The position numbers and the translations under genes were made by a program. Below the pieces are notes generated by a model, which was not told where the DNA came from, ran no database searches, and saw only the letters and a program-made list of their open reading frames with translations. A stretch of 64,000 nt of DNA from an uncultured Christensenellaceae bacterium (GTDB lineage Bacteria; Bacillota; Clostridia; Christensenellales; Borkfalkiaceae). Below are positions 8,064 through 14,748 of the stretch, piece after piece (position 1 is the stretch's first letter; each line of letters begins with the position of its first letter). The DNA lies in assembly GCA_910588645.1 (NCBI GenBank), contig CAJUOY010000007.1, positions 1 through 64,000 of the forward strand, in the 5' to 3' direction.

Positions 8064-8087
8064 AACTCCGCGATTGCGGAGTTTTTT
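8064..8087. terminator. Bidirectional terminator
   Basis: AACTCCGC (8064-8071) pairs with GCGGAGTT (8076-8083). There are Ts after the stem on the plus strand and A-rich sequence before it, so it can end both the zinc-ribbon gene and the convergent XRE gene. Confidence 0.85.
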
Positions 8088-8121
8088 CTTGCTTTAAAAG
8101 GTTATTATCTTCTTGTATTAA

Positions 8122-8325
8122 TCAGTCGGATAATCCCAAAAGATAATCCGCGGAAACTTTAAAAAATTTGGCGAGGGTAACAATAGCTTCGGCATTCGGT
8201 GTTCTTTTACCGTTTTCCCAAAAACAGAGCGCGCTCTTGCTTAACCCCGTCTGTTCGGCTAATTCCTTAAAAGTCAAATTTTTTTCTTCTCTCAATTCTT
8301 TGAGCCGCTCCGCAAGTAATTCCAT
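8122..8325 (-). CDS. XRE-family helix-turn-helix regulator (minimal)
   Basis: A 67-residue DNA-binding protein consisting almost only of a Cro/C1-type domain: LKELREEKNLTFKELAEQTG, then the recognition helix around LSKSALCFWENGKRTPN, and the typical ending FFKVSADYLLGLSD. It has no sensor or dimerisation domain. The start MELLAERLKEL fits the domain; longer starts reach into the operator-like repeats upstream. A TATATT box sits six bases before this ATG with no ribosome site, so the mRNA may be leaderless. It probably regulates itself and perhaps the divergent Veg-like gene. Confidence 0.85.
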   Translation of the reverse strand: MELLAERLKELREEKNLTFKELAEQTGLSKSALCFWENGKRTPNAEAIVTLAKFFKVSADYLLGLSD

Positions 8326-8347
8326 AGATAAAATATATACACAATCG

Positions 8348-8379
8348 TGGAAAATTACTTGACTATCCACAAATGTGGA
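8348..8379. promoter_or_regulatory. Operator-like inverted repeats between the XRE and Veg-like genes
   Basis: TCCACAAATGTGGA (8366-8379) is a TCCAC/GTGGA palindrome, and a third GTGGA lies at 8348-8352. Repeated half-sites next to a small XRE gene suggest its operator. This is inference from position and symmetry. Confidence 0.5.
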
Positions 8380-8458
8380 AGCATTTTTACAGTTTGTGCA
8401 GTCCGCTCATAAAAGCGTGGGGACGAATAATTTTACAGAAATTGGCAAAAATATTGAT

Positions 8459-8713
8459 ATGATAAAAGCCAATATTTCTATAAACTCCATAAAGGACTCG
8501 TTAAAGGATATGTGCGGTAAGGACGTTACCGTAAAACTCAATCTCGGCAGGAACAAGTTTGTTACTTTCCCTGCCGTCGTCAGCGGAATATATCCTTCGC
8601 TTATAACGGTAAGTCCGTACGATAAAAACTTTTTGGGCAAGACCGCCTATTCATATTCTGAAATTCTTTGCGGGCGCGTAAAGATACAGGGGCAGAAGTC
8701 GGCTGTAAAATAA
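8459..8713 (+). CDS. Veg-like protein
   Basis: An 84-residue protein matching the Veg family (86 residues in Bacillus subtilis, where it affects biofilm formation). The pattern is IKDSLKDMCGKDVTVKLNLGRNK, then YPSLITV, then a C-terminal AYSYSEILCGRVKI corresponding to the family's SYSY-D-LT-VEL ending. The ATG at 8459 gives the family length; no clear ribosome site precedes it, so an upstream start is possible. Veg next to a SPOCS gene and ispE is a gene order I associate with Clostridia. The molecular function of the family is not established. Confidence 0.7.
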   Translation: MIKANISINSIKDSLKDMCGKDVTVKLNLGRNKFVTFPAVVSGIYPSLITVSPYDKNFLGKTAYSYSEILCGRVKIQGQKSAVK

Positions 8714-8727
8714 TTGAGAATATTGCT

Positions 8728-8757
8728 GTCATAATCTTGTTGCCGCAAGCATATTAT
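8728..8757 (+). promoter_or_regulatory. Candidate sigma-E promoter of the SPOCS gene
   Basis: GTCATAAT (8728-8735), 14-base spacer, CATATTAT (8750-8757). This resembles the mother-cell sigma-E pattern (GTCATATT-14-CATACAAT) with three mismatches and correct spacing, and a mother-cell role suits the gene behind it. Confidence 0.45.
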
Positions 8758-8780
8758 ACCTTGTAACAGCGAGGTGAAAT

Positions 8781-10253
8781 ATGGCTATGAATGCACAATA
8801 TCAGACGGGTTCGTACACGCGCACGGCGGAAAAACTGAGCGCACAATCGATGATAGAGATCAAATTTTCCGCGTCGGATCTGGGGGAAGCGGTTGCGGTA
8901 TATCCGCAGATTTCTTTGAATTTATGCGAAATATCTTCGGGCAGAGCAAATTACAGCGGAAGGCTGGTTGCAACCCTTGTCTATATAGGAGAGGACGGCA
9001 AGCTTTGCCGCGTACAGAAGGGCGCGGAGTTCTCTCATTACGTCGATAACGAAAATCTTGCGCCTTCACAGCGCGCGGATTGTAAGTTGAGTTGTGCCAA
9101 ATGTCAGATAAAGCGCGACGGATCCTCTTTTGTCGTCGCGGTTATTGCGGACGCGCAGATCACCGTTTATGACGGCGCTCAGCGCAATTATCTGAGTTCG
9201 CTCGAAGGCGCGATCTGCCGTACCGAGAGCGGAAAGCTGTATTCACCCGTCTGCTTTTCGGGCGAGGGCGAAGTGGACGACGACTTCGACTGCGTAGCAG
9301 AGGACGTGCTCGTTCCCTCCGCTCAGGCTCTTGTTCTCGATTGCAACGTAAAAGCCGGAGTGGTGGAAATAAGCGGCGAAATTTATCTTTCGTTGCTGGC
9401 GTTAAGAGATAACTCGCCCGTAAATCTTGACAGGATCATTCCTTTCAGATGCGAAGTTCCCTGCGACGAAGCTCTTTTAAGCCAAAGAGCGTTCTGCCGC
9501 GCGGAAGTTAAATCTGTCAACGTGAACTGTAAAGTCAACGAGGACAGGGGCAAATGTGGCGTTGACTTCAACGCTGTTCTGGGCTTTTCCGGACATTTCT
9601 TCGAAGAAGAGGAAATATCTTTTGTGTCCGATGCGTTTTCAAAGGACAACGAAGTGCTTCTTACGCCCGTTACAGAAACGGCGTTTGTCGATACCGACGT
9701 TAAAGTCTATTCGGAAAGGATAAGCGGACTTTCGGCGACCAAGGCAAAACTTGACTATACCTGCGCGTTTCTTGCGGCAGCTCTTCCCTCCGCGGACTTT
9801 GTAAGGACGGTGGACGGAATAGAGGGCAACGTGACTGCTACGCTCATTTACGAACAGGGCGGCGAGATACGCTCGACCGAAGTAAATACGCCTTTCTCCG
9901 TCAGACTTTCGGGACTTGGCGCGGATTGCAGGGAAATTTCTGTCGCGGTTTGCGGTTTGAGTCTCCGCCAGCGTGCGGAAGGCGAATGCGAGTGCGAGGC
10001 GGTACTCAAAATTTCGGCGGCGGACGGTGAAAAACGTTCTTTGACGTACGTTACCGAGGCGGTTGCGGGAGCGGAAAAGACTGCCGTCGACTGCGCGGTC
10101 AGCGTATACATTCCTGCCGCGGGGGACGGACTTTGGGAGACTGCAAAGCGGCTTTCCGAAAGCCCCGATAACATTCAGGCGACCAATCCCGATCTTAAAT
10201 TCCCTTTGACGGGCAAGGAAAGGATACTTATTTACAGGGCAAAGACCAATTAA
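8781..10253 (+). CDS. SPOCS/DUF3794 sporulation protein, SipL-like
   Basis: A 490-residue protein with repeated beta-rich SPOCS (DUF3794) domains. The first covers about residues 30-145 (EIKFSASDLGEAVAVYPQIS ... LVATLVYIGEDGKLCRVQKG), a second about 165-295 and a third about 310-420. A C-terminal LysM-like segment (DGLWETAKRLSESPDNIQ, then NPDLKFPLTGKERILIYR) matches the ending of SipL, which in Clostridioides difficile anchors the coat by binding SpoIVA in the mother cell. GAGGTG precedes the ATG. Sporulation assembly is inferred from family and context; the exact orthologue is not certain, because many Clostridia have more than one SPOCS protein. Confidence 0.8.
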   Translation: MAMNAQYQTGSYTRTAEKLSAQSMIEIKFSASDLGEAVAVYPQISLNLCEISSGRANYSGRLVATLVYIGEDGKLCRVQKGAEFSHYVDNENLAPSQRADCKLSCAKCQIKRDGSSFVVAVIADAQITVYDGAQRNYLSSLEGAICRTESGKLYSPVCFSGEGEVDDDFDCVAEDVLVPSAQALVLDCNVKAGVVEISGEIYLSLLALRDNSPVNLDRIIPFRCEVPCDEALLSQRAFCRAEVKSVNVNCKVNEDRGKCGVDFNAVLGFSGHFFEEEEISFVSDAFSKDNEVLLTPVTETAFVDTDVKVYSERISGLSATKAKLDYTCAFLAAALPSADFVRTVDGIEGNVTATLIYEQGGEIRSTEVNTPFSVRLSGLGADCREISVAVCGLSLRQRAEGECECEAVLKISAADGEKRSLTYVTEAVAGAEKTAVDCAVSVYIPAAGDGLWETAKRLSESPDNIQATNPDLKFPLTGKERILIYRAKTN

Positions 10254-10264
10254 AAAGTAAATGC

Positions 10265-10303
10265 GGGCGGGGCTGAAAAATTTTCGGCTCCGCCCTATAT
10301 TTT
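10265..10303 (+). terminator. Terminator of the SPOCS gene
   Basis: GGGCGGGGCTGAAAA (10265-10279) pairs, with G-T wobbles, with TTTTCGGCTCCGCCC (10281-10295), followed by TATATTTTTA. Confidence 0.8.
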
Positions 10304-10314
10304 TATAAAAACGA

Positions 10315-10343
10315 TTGTAAAGCTTATCAATCCGTGTTATAAT
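10315..10343 (+). promoter_or_regulatory. Sigma-A promoter of ispE abutting the start codon
   Basis: TTGTAA (10315-10320), 17-base spacer, TATAAT (10338-10343). The ATG begins six bases after the -10 box, where transcription should start, and there is no Shine-Dalgarno, so the transcript is predicted to be leaderless. Confidence 0.65.
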
Positions 10344-10349
10344 GTCTGT

Positions 10350-11204
10350 ATGGCCGTTAACGTCAAAACGTATGCAAAACTCAATTTCACGCTTGACATA
10401 ACGGGCGTGCGGGATGGATTCCACACCCTTGACAGTTTAGTGTGTACCGTCGATCTCTTTGATCTTATAAAGCTTACTAAACGCAAGGACGGACGCGTAA
10501 GCATCGAGATGCACGGTATGGGTACGGAGACTCTTCCTTACGAGATGAATAACGCCGCAAAGGCGGCCGAAAGATATATCGAATGCTTCGGCACAGGCGG
10601 TGCGGATATAAAGATATACAAAAATATTCCCGTCGGCGGCGGGCTGGGCGGCTCCTCCGCGGATGCGGCGGGTGTACTGCGCGGAATGGCTATGCTGTAC
10701 GGCAAAGGGAGCGCGGCGGAGCTTAAAGCTCTTGCGGATGGTCTCGGGAGCGATACGGGATATATGTTGGAAGGCGGATGGGCGCGGCTCAACGGCCGCG
10801 GAGAACAGGTTAAAAAACTTTACCTTTCCGCGATTTTGTATATTCTGCTTCTTTTGCCGGCTACCGCGGTATCCACTGCGGAGTGCTATAAAACATACGA
10901 CTTATCCCCCGAACTTCGCGCAGATACCGACGGAGCGATTGCCGCGCTTTCGGCGGGGGATATTTATTCCTTGGGCAAAAGTCTCGGCAATGCGCTTTAT
11001 CCCGCAGCGATAGAATTGAATGAGGAAGTTTCTGCGGCGTATGAGGAACTTTCGGGTTTCGCTCCCTGCGGTGTAAATATGACGGGCTCGGGCAGCGCGG
11101 TGTTCGCCGTGTTCGAAACGCGCGAGTTGCGCGACTGGGCAATGAGCCGTTACCGCGGCAAATTCAGATGTATTCCATTGAAAACTTATATTCCGAGAGG
11201 TTAA
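10350..11204 (+). CDS. ispE: 4-diphosphocytidyl-2-C-methyl-D-erythritol kinase
   Basis: GHMP-family kinase of the MEP isoprenoid pathway. It phosphorylates the 2-hydroxyl of CDP-methylerythritol with ATP in the cytosol. Visible are the N-terminal KTYAKLNFTLDI (family AKINL/AKLNL motif), the ATP-binding loop PVGGGLGGSSADAAG at about residues 95-109, and the C-terminal GVNMTGSGSAVFAVF (GMSGSG-type motif). At 284 residues it has normal length. It is followed three bases later by a membrane-protein gene, then a cysteine desulfurase, making a short operon. Confidence 0.95.
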   Translation: MAVNVKTYAKLNFTLDITGVRDGFHTLDSLVCTVDLFDLIKLTKRKDGRVSIEMHGMGTETLPYEMNNAAKAAERYIECFGTGGADIKIYKNIPVGGGLGGSSADAAGVLRGMAMLYGKGSAAELKALADGLGSDTGYMLEGGWARLNGRGEQVKKLYLSAILYILLLLPATAVSTAECYKTYDLSPELRADTDGAIAALSAGDIYSLGKSLGNALYPAAIELNEEVSAAYEELSGFAPCGVNMTGSGSAVFAVFETRELRDWAMSRYRGKFRCIPLKTYIPRG

Positions 11205-11207
11205 ATT

Positions 11208-12113
11208 ATGGCGGAAGAACGCTTGATAGACGACGATAAAGACAGAAAGTACAAGATTCGCATAAACGAAGACGGCGAAGAAGAGCTGGTCATAGACGAC
11301 AGGGTTGAAGAGCCCGAAGTCGAAGAGCAACCTGAGTTTGATATGCCTGACTTTGACGAGGACGACGAAGAGGCCGCCGTTATGACTCCCGAACAGCTCG
11401 CCGCACGCGACAGGGCGAGAGAGGAAGCCGAGGCGAAGAGATTGAACGATATTGCCGAACTGACTTCGCGCGCCGTTTCGATCATTGACGAGGGGCGTTA
11501 TGACGACGCGGTATATCTGTTGGACGAGGCGCGCAGCCTGGGCGACGACGGCAGAGTATGCGCATTGCAGGTAGTCGCGCTTACTAAAAATTATACCGAT
11601 TTTTCCCGCGCAGAAGAGGCGGAGTCCGCTGTGATCGGCGTTGAAAGATTTGCTTCCGAAGAGATCAAAAGCGAATTTTTGCCGGATAAAGGCGAACTTG
11701 CCGCAAGGCGTGCTACTATAGAGCAGGAAGAGCGCAAGCTTAGCGAAGAATATTCCTTACAGCGTGAAGAGAGACAGGAAAGGTTTTTGAAAAAACGCAA
11801 GTCTGCTTCGATATTCTTCGGTGCAACGGTCATACCCTGTCTTATCTTTGCAGTGCTTGCAATATTTTTCAGCACGATAATGCATTCACAGCAGAACTCG
11901 ACTAATATGATCTTATTTTTCGTGTTTCTCGGATTGGGCGTGCTTATGTTCATAGCAACTGTATTTGCCGCGCGCAGGCTTTGGTCCGCGGCAAGGCTTC
12001 TTAAACTTAACTCAATGAGTTCGTCTTCCAAGCTTGGTCGCGATTACGAAAATAAAAAGGCTCAACTTGCGCTGGTGGAAAAAATAATATCGGTTTACGG
12101 CTTAACAGAATGA
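11208..12113 (+). CDS. Membrane protein with an acidic N-terminal domain, unknown function
   Basis: A 301-residue protein not matched to a named family. Residues 1-75 are very acidic. Residues 80-190 are helical, with a TPR-like segment (AVSIIDEGRYDDAVYLLDEA) and a charged coiled-coil-like stretch rich in Glu and Arg. Two transmembrane helices lie near 200-226 and 234-259, then a short cytoplasmic tail. It sits between ispE and the cysteine desulfurase and overlaps the latter by four bases (ATGA), so the two are translationally coupled. Its role cannot be told from sequence. Confidence 0.7.
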   Translation: MAEERLIDDDKDRKYKIRINEDGEEELVIDDRVEEPEVEEQPEFDMPDFDEDDEEAAVMTPEQLAARDRAREEAEAKRLNDIAELTSRAVSIIDEGRYDDAVYLLDEARSLGDDGRVCALQVVALTKNYTDFSRAEEAESAVIGVERFASEEIKSEFLPDKGELAARRATIEQEERKLSEEYSLQREERQERFLKKRKSASIFFGATVIPCLIFAVLAIFFSTIMHSQQNSTNMILFFVFLGLGVLMFIATVFAARRLWSAARLLKLNSMSSSSKLGRDYENKKAQLALVEKIISVYGLTE

Positions 12114-13225
12114 TTTACCTCGATAATGCGGCTACAACTCGCGTGGACGATCGCGTTCTTGACGCGATGTTGCCGTACTTAAAAGAAAATTTCGGCAATT
12201 CCCAGTCCCAACATCATTACGGACGGGTTGCCGCCAATGCGCTCCTATCGTCGCGCGACAAGATCGCGGGCATTCTGGGCTGTCGGTCTGAGGAAGTGTA
12301 TTTCGTTTCCGGAGGAACGGAAGCGGGGAATACCGCGTTAAAGGGCGTTTGCCTTGCTCACGGAAGCGGACATCTCGTTATCTCTGCAATAGAGCACCCC
12401 TCCGTGATAGAGAGCGCTAAACAGATGTCTAAGCTCGGGTTCGGAGTAACGTTCGTAAAGCCTGACGAGTGCGGCGTTGTAAATCCTTGCGACGTGGCCT
12501 CGGCCATTCGCAGCGATACGATATTCTGCGCGGTAATGGCCGCCAATAATGAAACGGGCGTAATTCAGCCCATAAAAGAAATAGGCGAAATTTGCCGCGA
12601 TAGGGGAGTTTTTTACTTCGCCGACTGCGTGCAGTCGGCGGGGACTCAACCCGTTTGTACAGAGTTTTGTGACGGGCTTTCAATATCTTCCCATAAGTTA
12701 TACGGCCCCAAGGGCGCGGCCGCACTGTATATTCGCGGCGGAAGCAAGGTGAGCGGAATTATCAGCGGCGGAATGCAGGAGCGGGGTTTGCGCGGTGGCA
12801 CGGTCAATGTTGCGGCGGTAGTAGGCTTTGCCGAGGCTTTTAAAGCTTCGGTCGAGGATAGAGAGCGGTCGAAGAAAATAGGCGAGATAAGGGATCGCTT
12901 TTTGAAGAGAGTATTCTCTGAGATAGAGGGCGTTCATATTAACGGGAGCGGAAACGTTCTTCCGTCCCACGCCAATCTCTCTTTCGACGGTTGCGAGGGA
13001 GAAAATATCCTCTTCGGACTGGATTTGAACGGAGTAGCCGTCTCCACGGGTTCGGCGTGTTCTGCGGGCGCGGTAAGCCCTTCCCACGTGCTTGAGGCTA
13101 TGGGGCTTAGCAAAGAGCGGGTTGCCTCTGCAGTAAGATTCTCATTCGGTAAGGACAATACCTTGGAGGATGCCGACAGGGCAGCCGATATTTTAAAAAA
13201 AGTAATAGAAAAAATAAGAAGATAA
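12110..13225 (+). CDS. Cysteine desulfurase (NifS/IscS family)
   Basis: PLP enzyme that removes sulfur from cysteine as a protein persulfide for Fe-S clusters or tRNA thiolation. Visible are YLDNAATTRVDD at the N terminus, the cofactor-stacking EHPSV, the PLP-binding lysine in SISSHKLYGPKGAA (about residue 198) and the persulfide cysteine in STGSACSAGAVSPSHVL (about residue 318). It is 371 residues, typical for group I NifS/IscS. The usual partners iscU or mnmA do not follow; a terminator ends the unit. Whether it serves Fe-S, thiolation or NAD synthesis is undetermined. Confidence 0.93.
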   Translation: MIYLDNAATTRVDDRVLDAMLPYLKENFGNSQSQHHYGRVAANALLSSRDKIAGILGCRSEEVYFVSGGTEAGNTALKGVCLAHGSGHLVISAIEHPSVIESAKQMSKLGFGVTFVKPDECGVVNPCDVASAIRSDTIFCAVMAANNETGVIQPIKEIGEICRDRGVFYFADCVQSAGTQPVCTEFCDGLSISSHKLYGPKGAAALYIRGGSKVSGIISGGMQERGLRGGTVNVAAVVGFAEAFKASVEDRERSKKIGEIRDRFLKRVFSEIEGVHINGSGNVLPSHANLSFDGCEGENILFGLDLNGVAVSTGSACSAGAVSPSHVLEAMGLSKERVASAVRFSFGKDNTLEDADRAADILKKVIEKIRR

Positions 13226-13261
13226 AACCGCGCCAATCCCAAGCGAAAGCGCGGTTTTTTA
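13226..13261 (+). terminator. Terminator of the ispE-desulfurase operon
   Basis: AACCGCGC (13226-13233) pairs with GCGCGGTT (13249-13256), followed by TTTTT. Confidence 0.85.
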
Positions 13262-13459
13262 TAATTATAAATCAAATTTTATAAAGCGTTAAATATTTTT
13301 TAAAATTATGCAAAAAGACTAATTATGCGCATAAAATAGTCATTATTTGTATAATTGTTAAAAAATAACACTTTTTGTTGCATAAATTAATATATAAAAA
13401 TTTTAAAAAAATTTATTTATTTTCTTTTACTTTTTTATTTTATAGTATATAATTGAGAT
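13262..13459. other. Very AT-rich intergenic spacer
   Basis: About 200 bases of almost pure A/T with no reading frame. Its right end carries the promoter of the predicted small RNA. The composition contrasts sharply with the flanking genes. Confidence 0.6.
13426..13453 (+). promoter_or_regulatory. Promoter of the predicted small RNA
   Basis: TTTACT (13426-13431), 16-base spacer, perfect TATAAT (13448-13453). The expected start site, about 13460, coincides with the first bases of the outer RNA stem. Confidence 0.6.
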
Positions 13460-13598
13460 GTAAACAAGTTAAGGAGTTCCTGCGGGGACGGAAAAGTTCT
13501 CAAAGAACGGAATTGTTTACAACTTACATAGCTCATCATTTTCCCCCTTATCATATAGAGGCGACGCAAACTCCGGTTTGCGTCGTTTCTGCTTTTTT
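13460..13598 (+). ncRNA. Predicted structured small RNA, no known family recognised
   Basis: A stand-alone transcript of about 139 nt is predicted from a promoter, a folded 5' domain and a terminator. The outer stem TGTAAACAA (13459-13467) pairs perfectly with TTGTTTACA (13513-13521), extended by two A-T pairs past one bulged G. Inside it, hairpin GTTCC/GGGAC (13476-13489, TGCG loop) and hairpin GTTCT/AGAAC (13496-13508) form a three-way junction. Each junction strand carries a GGA: AAGGA, GGAAAA and GGAA. A pyrimidine-rich linker contains TTTTCC (13539-13544), complementary to the GGAAAA. The end is a 10-bp stem, CGACGCAAAC with GTTTGCGTCG, with TCCG loop and T run. No plus-strand ORF fits. 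GGA repeats recall CsrA-binding RNAs, but this is speculation. Confidence 0.65.
13562..13598 (+). terminator. Terminator of the predicted small RNA
   Basis: A perfect 10-bp stem (13562-13571 with 13576-13585) with a four-base TCCG loop is followed by TTTCTGCTTTTTT. The minus-strand side lacks a T run, so it is not the spmB terminator. Confidence 0.8.
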
Positions 13599-14100
13599 AC
13601 ATTATTTTGCATAAGAGGCAGGCAAGAACGGTGGTGAGTAGGGTGGATATAAGCACTATGATTACGGGTGCGGCAAGTTTTTTGTTCTTCATTCCCGCAA
13701 AGTACACTGCCGATATGTAAAACACTGTTTCCGACGAGCCGAAGCAGACGCACGCGCACCTTGAAATATAGCTGTCTGCGCCGTATTTTTCTATCACGTC
13801 GGTCAGATATGCGAGAGAGCCGCTTCCCGAAAACGGTTTTATGAGAATTAGCTTTGTAAGCTCGCCCGGGATCCCCAGCCATTCGAACGCGGGTGACAGA
13901 AATCCCGTAAAGGCGTCGGCCAGCCCGGAAGCTTCGAAAAGCTCGCACATCATAAAGATTGCGGTCAGACAGGGGATTATCGAAAAGGTGAATTTTACGG
14001 CGTCGCCCACGCCTGCGGAAAATTCGTCGTAGATCTTTACCCTTTTGAACATTGCAAAGAGGAATACAGCGATAAATACCGCGGGGATTATCAGCGCCAT
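13597..14100 (-). CDS. spmB: Spore maturation protein B
   Basis: Membrane protein of the nucleoside-transporter-like (Gate domain) family, needed with SpmA for proper dehydration of the spore core. It is 167 residues, with hydrophobic helices near 1-20, 40-58, 80-90 and 140-165, and the conserved SpmB segments IKPFSGSGSLAYLTD, CFGSSETVFYISAVYF and VGDAVKFTFSIIPC. It overlaps the end of spmA by ten bases on the minus strand, the usual spmAB arrangement. Confidence 0.93.
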   Translation of the reverse strand: MALIIPAVFIAVFLFAMFKRVKIYDEFSAGVGDAVKFTFSIIPCLTAIFMMCELFEASGLADAFTGFLSPAFEWLGIPGELTKLILIKPFSGSGSLAYLTDVIEKYGADSYISRCACVCFGSSETVFYISAVYFAGMKNKKLAAPVIIVLISTLLTTVLACLLCKIM

Positions 14101-14663
14101 AATTTCCGCCTTTTATCTTTTAATTTATAGAACGCGGTAAACAATGCGGTTGCAAGTACGGTAGAAAATACCGTGCATATCAGCGAAGGGAGAAAAATAT
14201 CGAACGCCGCTCCGCTGCCCGCGCCCGTTCTGAGCGCGATAACCGTTGAGGGTATCAGCTGGATTGAGGTGGCGTTTATTACAAACAAAAGCATTTGCGC
14301 CCAGTCGTTGCCGTCCTTTTCCAATTCTCCTATGGCTTTGACGGCGTATGGCGTTGCCGCGCCGCCTATACCCAAAAGATTGCACGATAAATTCATTGCA
14401 AGATTTTCAAGAGCGGTTTCGTTTTCCGTTTTGAAAAGTTTTTTCGACAGCGGTTTAAGCGCCTTTGCCGCGCCCCGCGAAAATCCGCTCTTTTCGGCAA
14501 CGCGGCTCAATCCCATCCATACGGCGTAAATACAGAACAGCGTCAACGCCGTGGAGGCCGCGCGTCCCGCCCCGCCTAAAAGCGAGGATAAAAGCCTGTC
14601 CGGCGCGGTGACGGCAATGACGGCCAATGAAGCGAAAAAAATTACCGAGAAGATTACGTTCAT
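14091..14663 (-). CDS. spmA: Spore maturation protein A
   Basis: A 190-residue membrane partner of SpmB, acting in late sporulation on core dehydration. Typical features are YAVWMGLSRVAEKSG around residues 46-60, the NLAMNLSCNLLGIGGAATPY segment around 88-107 and VINATSIQLIPSTVIALR around 128-145. A TATAAT box lies just before the ATG and no clear ribosome site is present, so expression signals are compact. It is divergent from metG. Confidence 0.93.
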   Translation of the reverse strand: MNVIFSVIFFASLAVIAVTAPDRLLSSLLGGAGRAASTALTLFCIYAVWMGLSRVAEKSGFSRGAAKALKPLSKKLFKTENETALENLAMNLSCNLLGIGGAATPYAVKAIGELEKDGNDWAQMLLFVINATSIQLIPSTVIALRTGAGSGAAFDIFLPSLICTVFSTVLATALFTAFYKLKDKRRKLWR

Positions 14664-14686
14664 ATCATTATAATAATAAAAGTCGA

Positions 14687-14715
14687 TTGATTTTTATGAC
14701 GGACTGTGCTATACT
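14687..14715 (+). promoter_or_regulatory. Sigma-A promoter of metG
   Basis: TTGATT (14687-14692), 17-base spacer, TATACT (14710-14715), 34 bases before the chosen start. Confidence 0.6.
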
Positions 14716-14748
14716 TTTCAATAAACAGTAATGTTTTACGAGGAAACT

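Noticed and set aside
9639..10424. 261-codon frame antisense to the SPOCS gene and ispE
   Set aside because: It crosses a terminator and a promoter of the real genes and has no ribosome site.
13262..13596. Gap searched for tRNA, 6S, SRP, tmRNA or RNase P signatures
   Set aside because: No cloverleaf, no tmRNA TpsiC-like ending, no SRP GGAA tetraloop arrangement and no RNase P core were seen; only the novel RNA fold remains.
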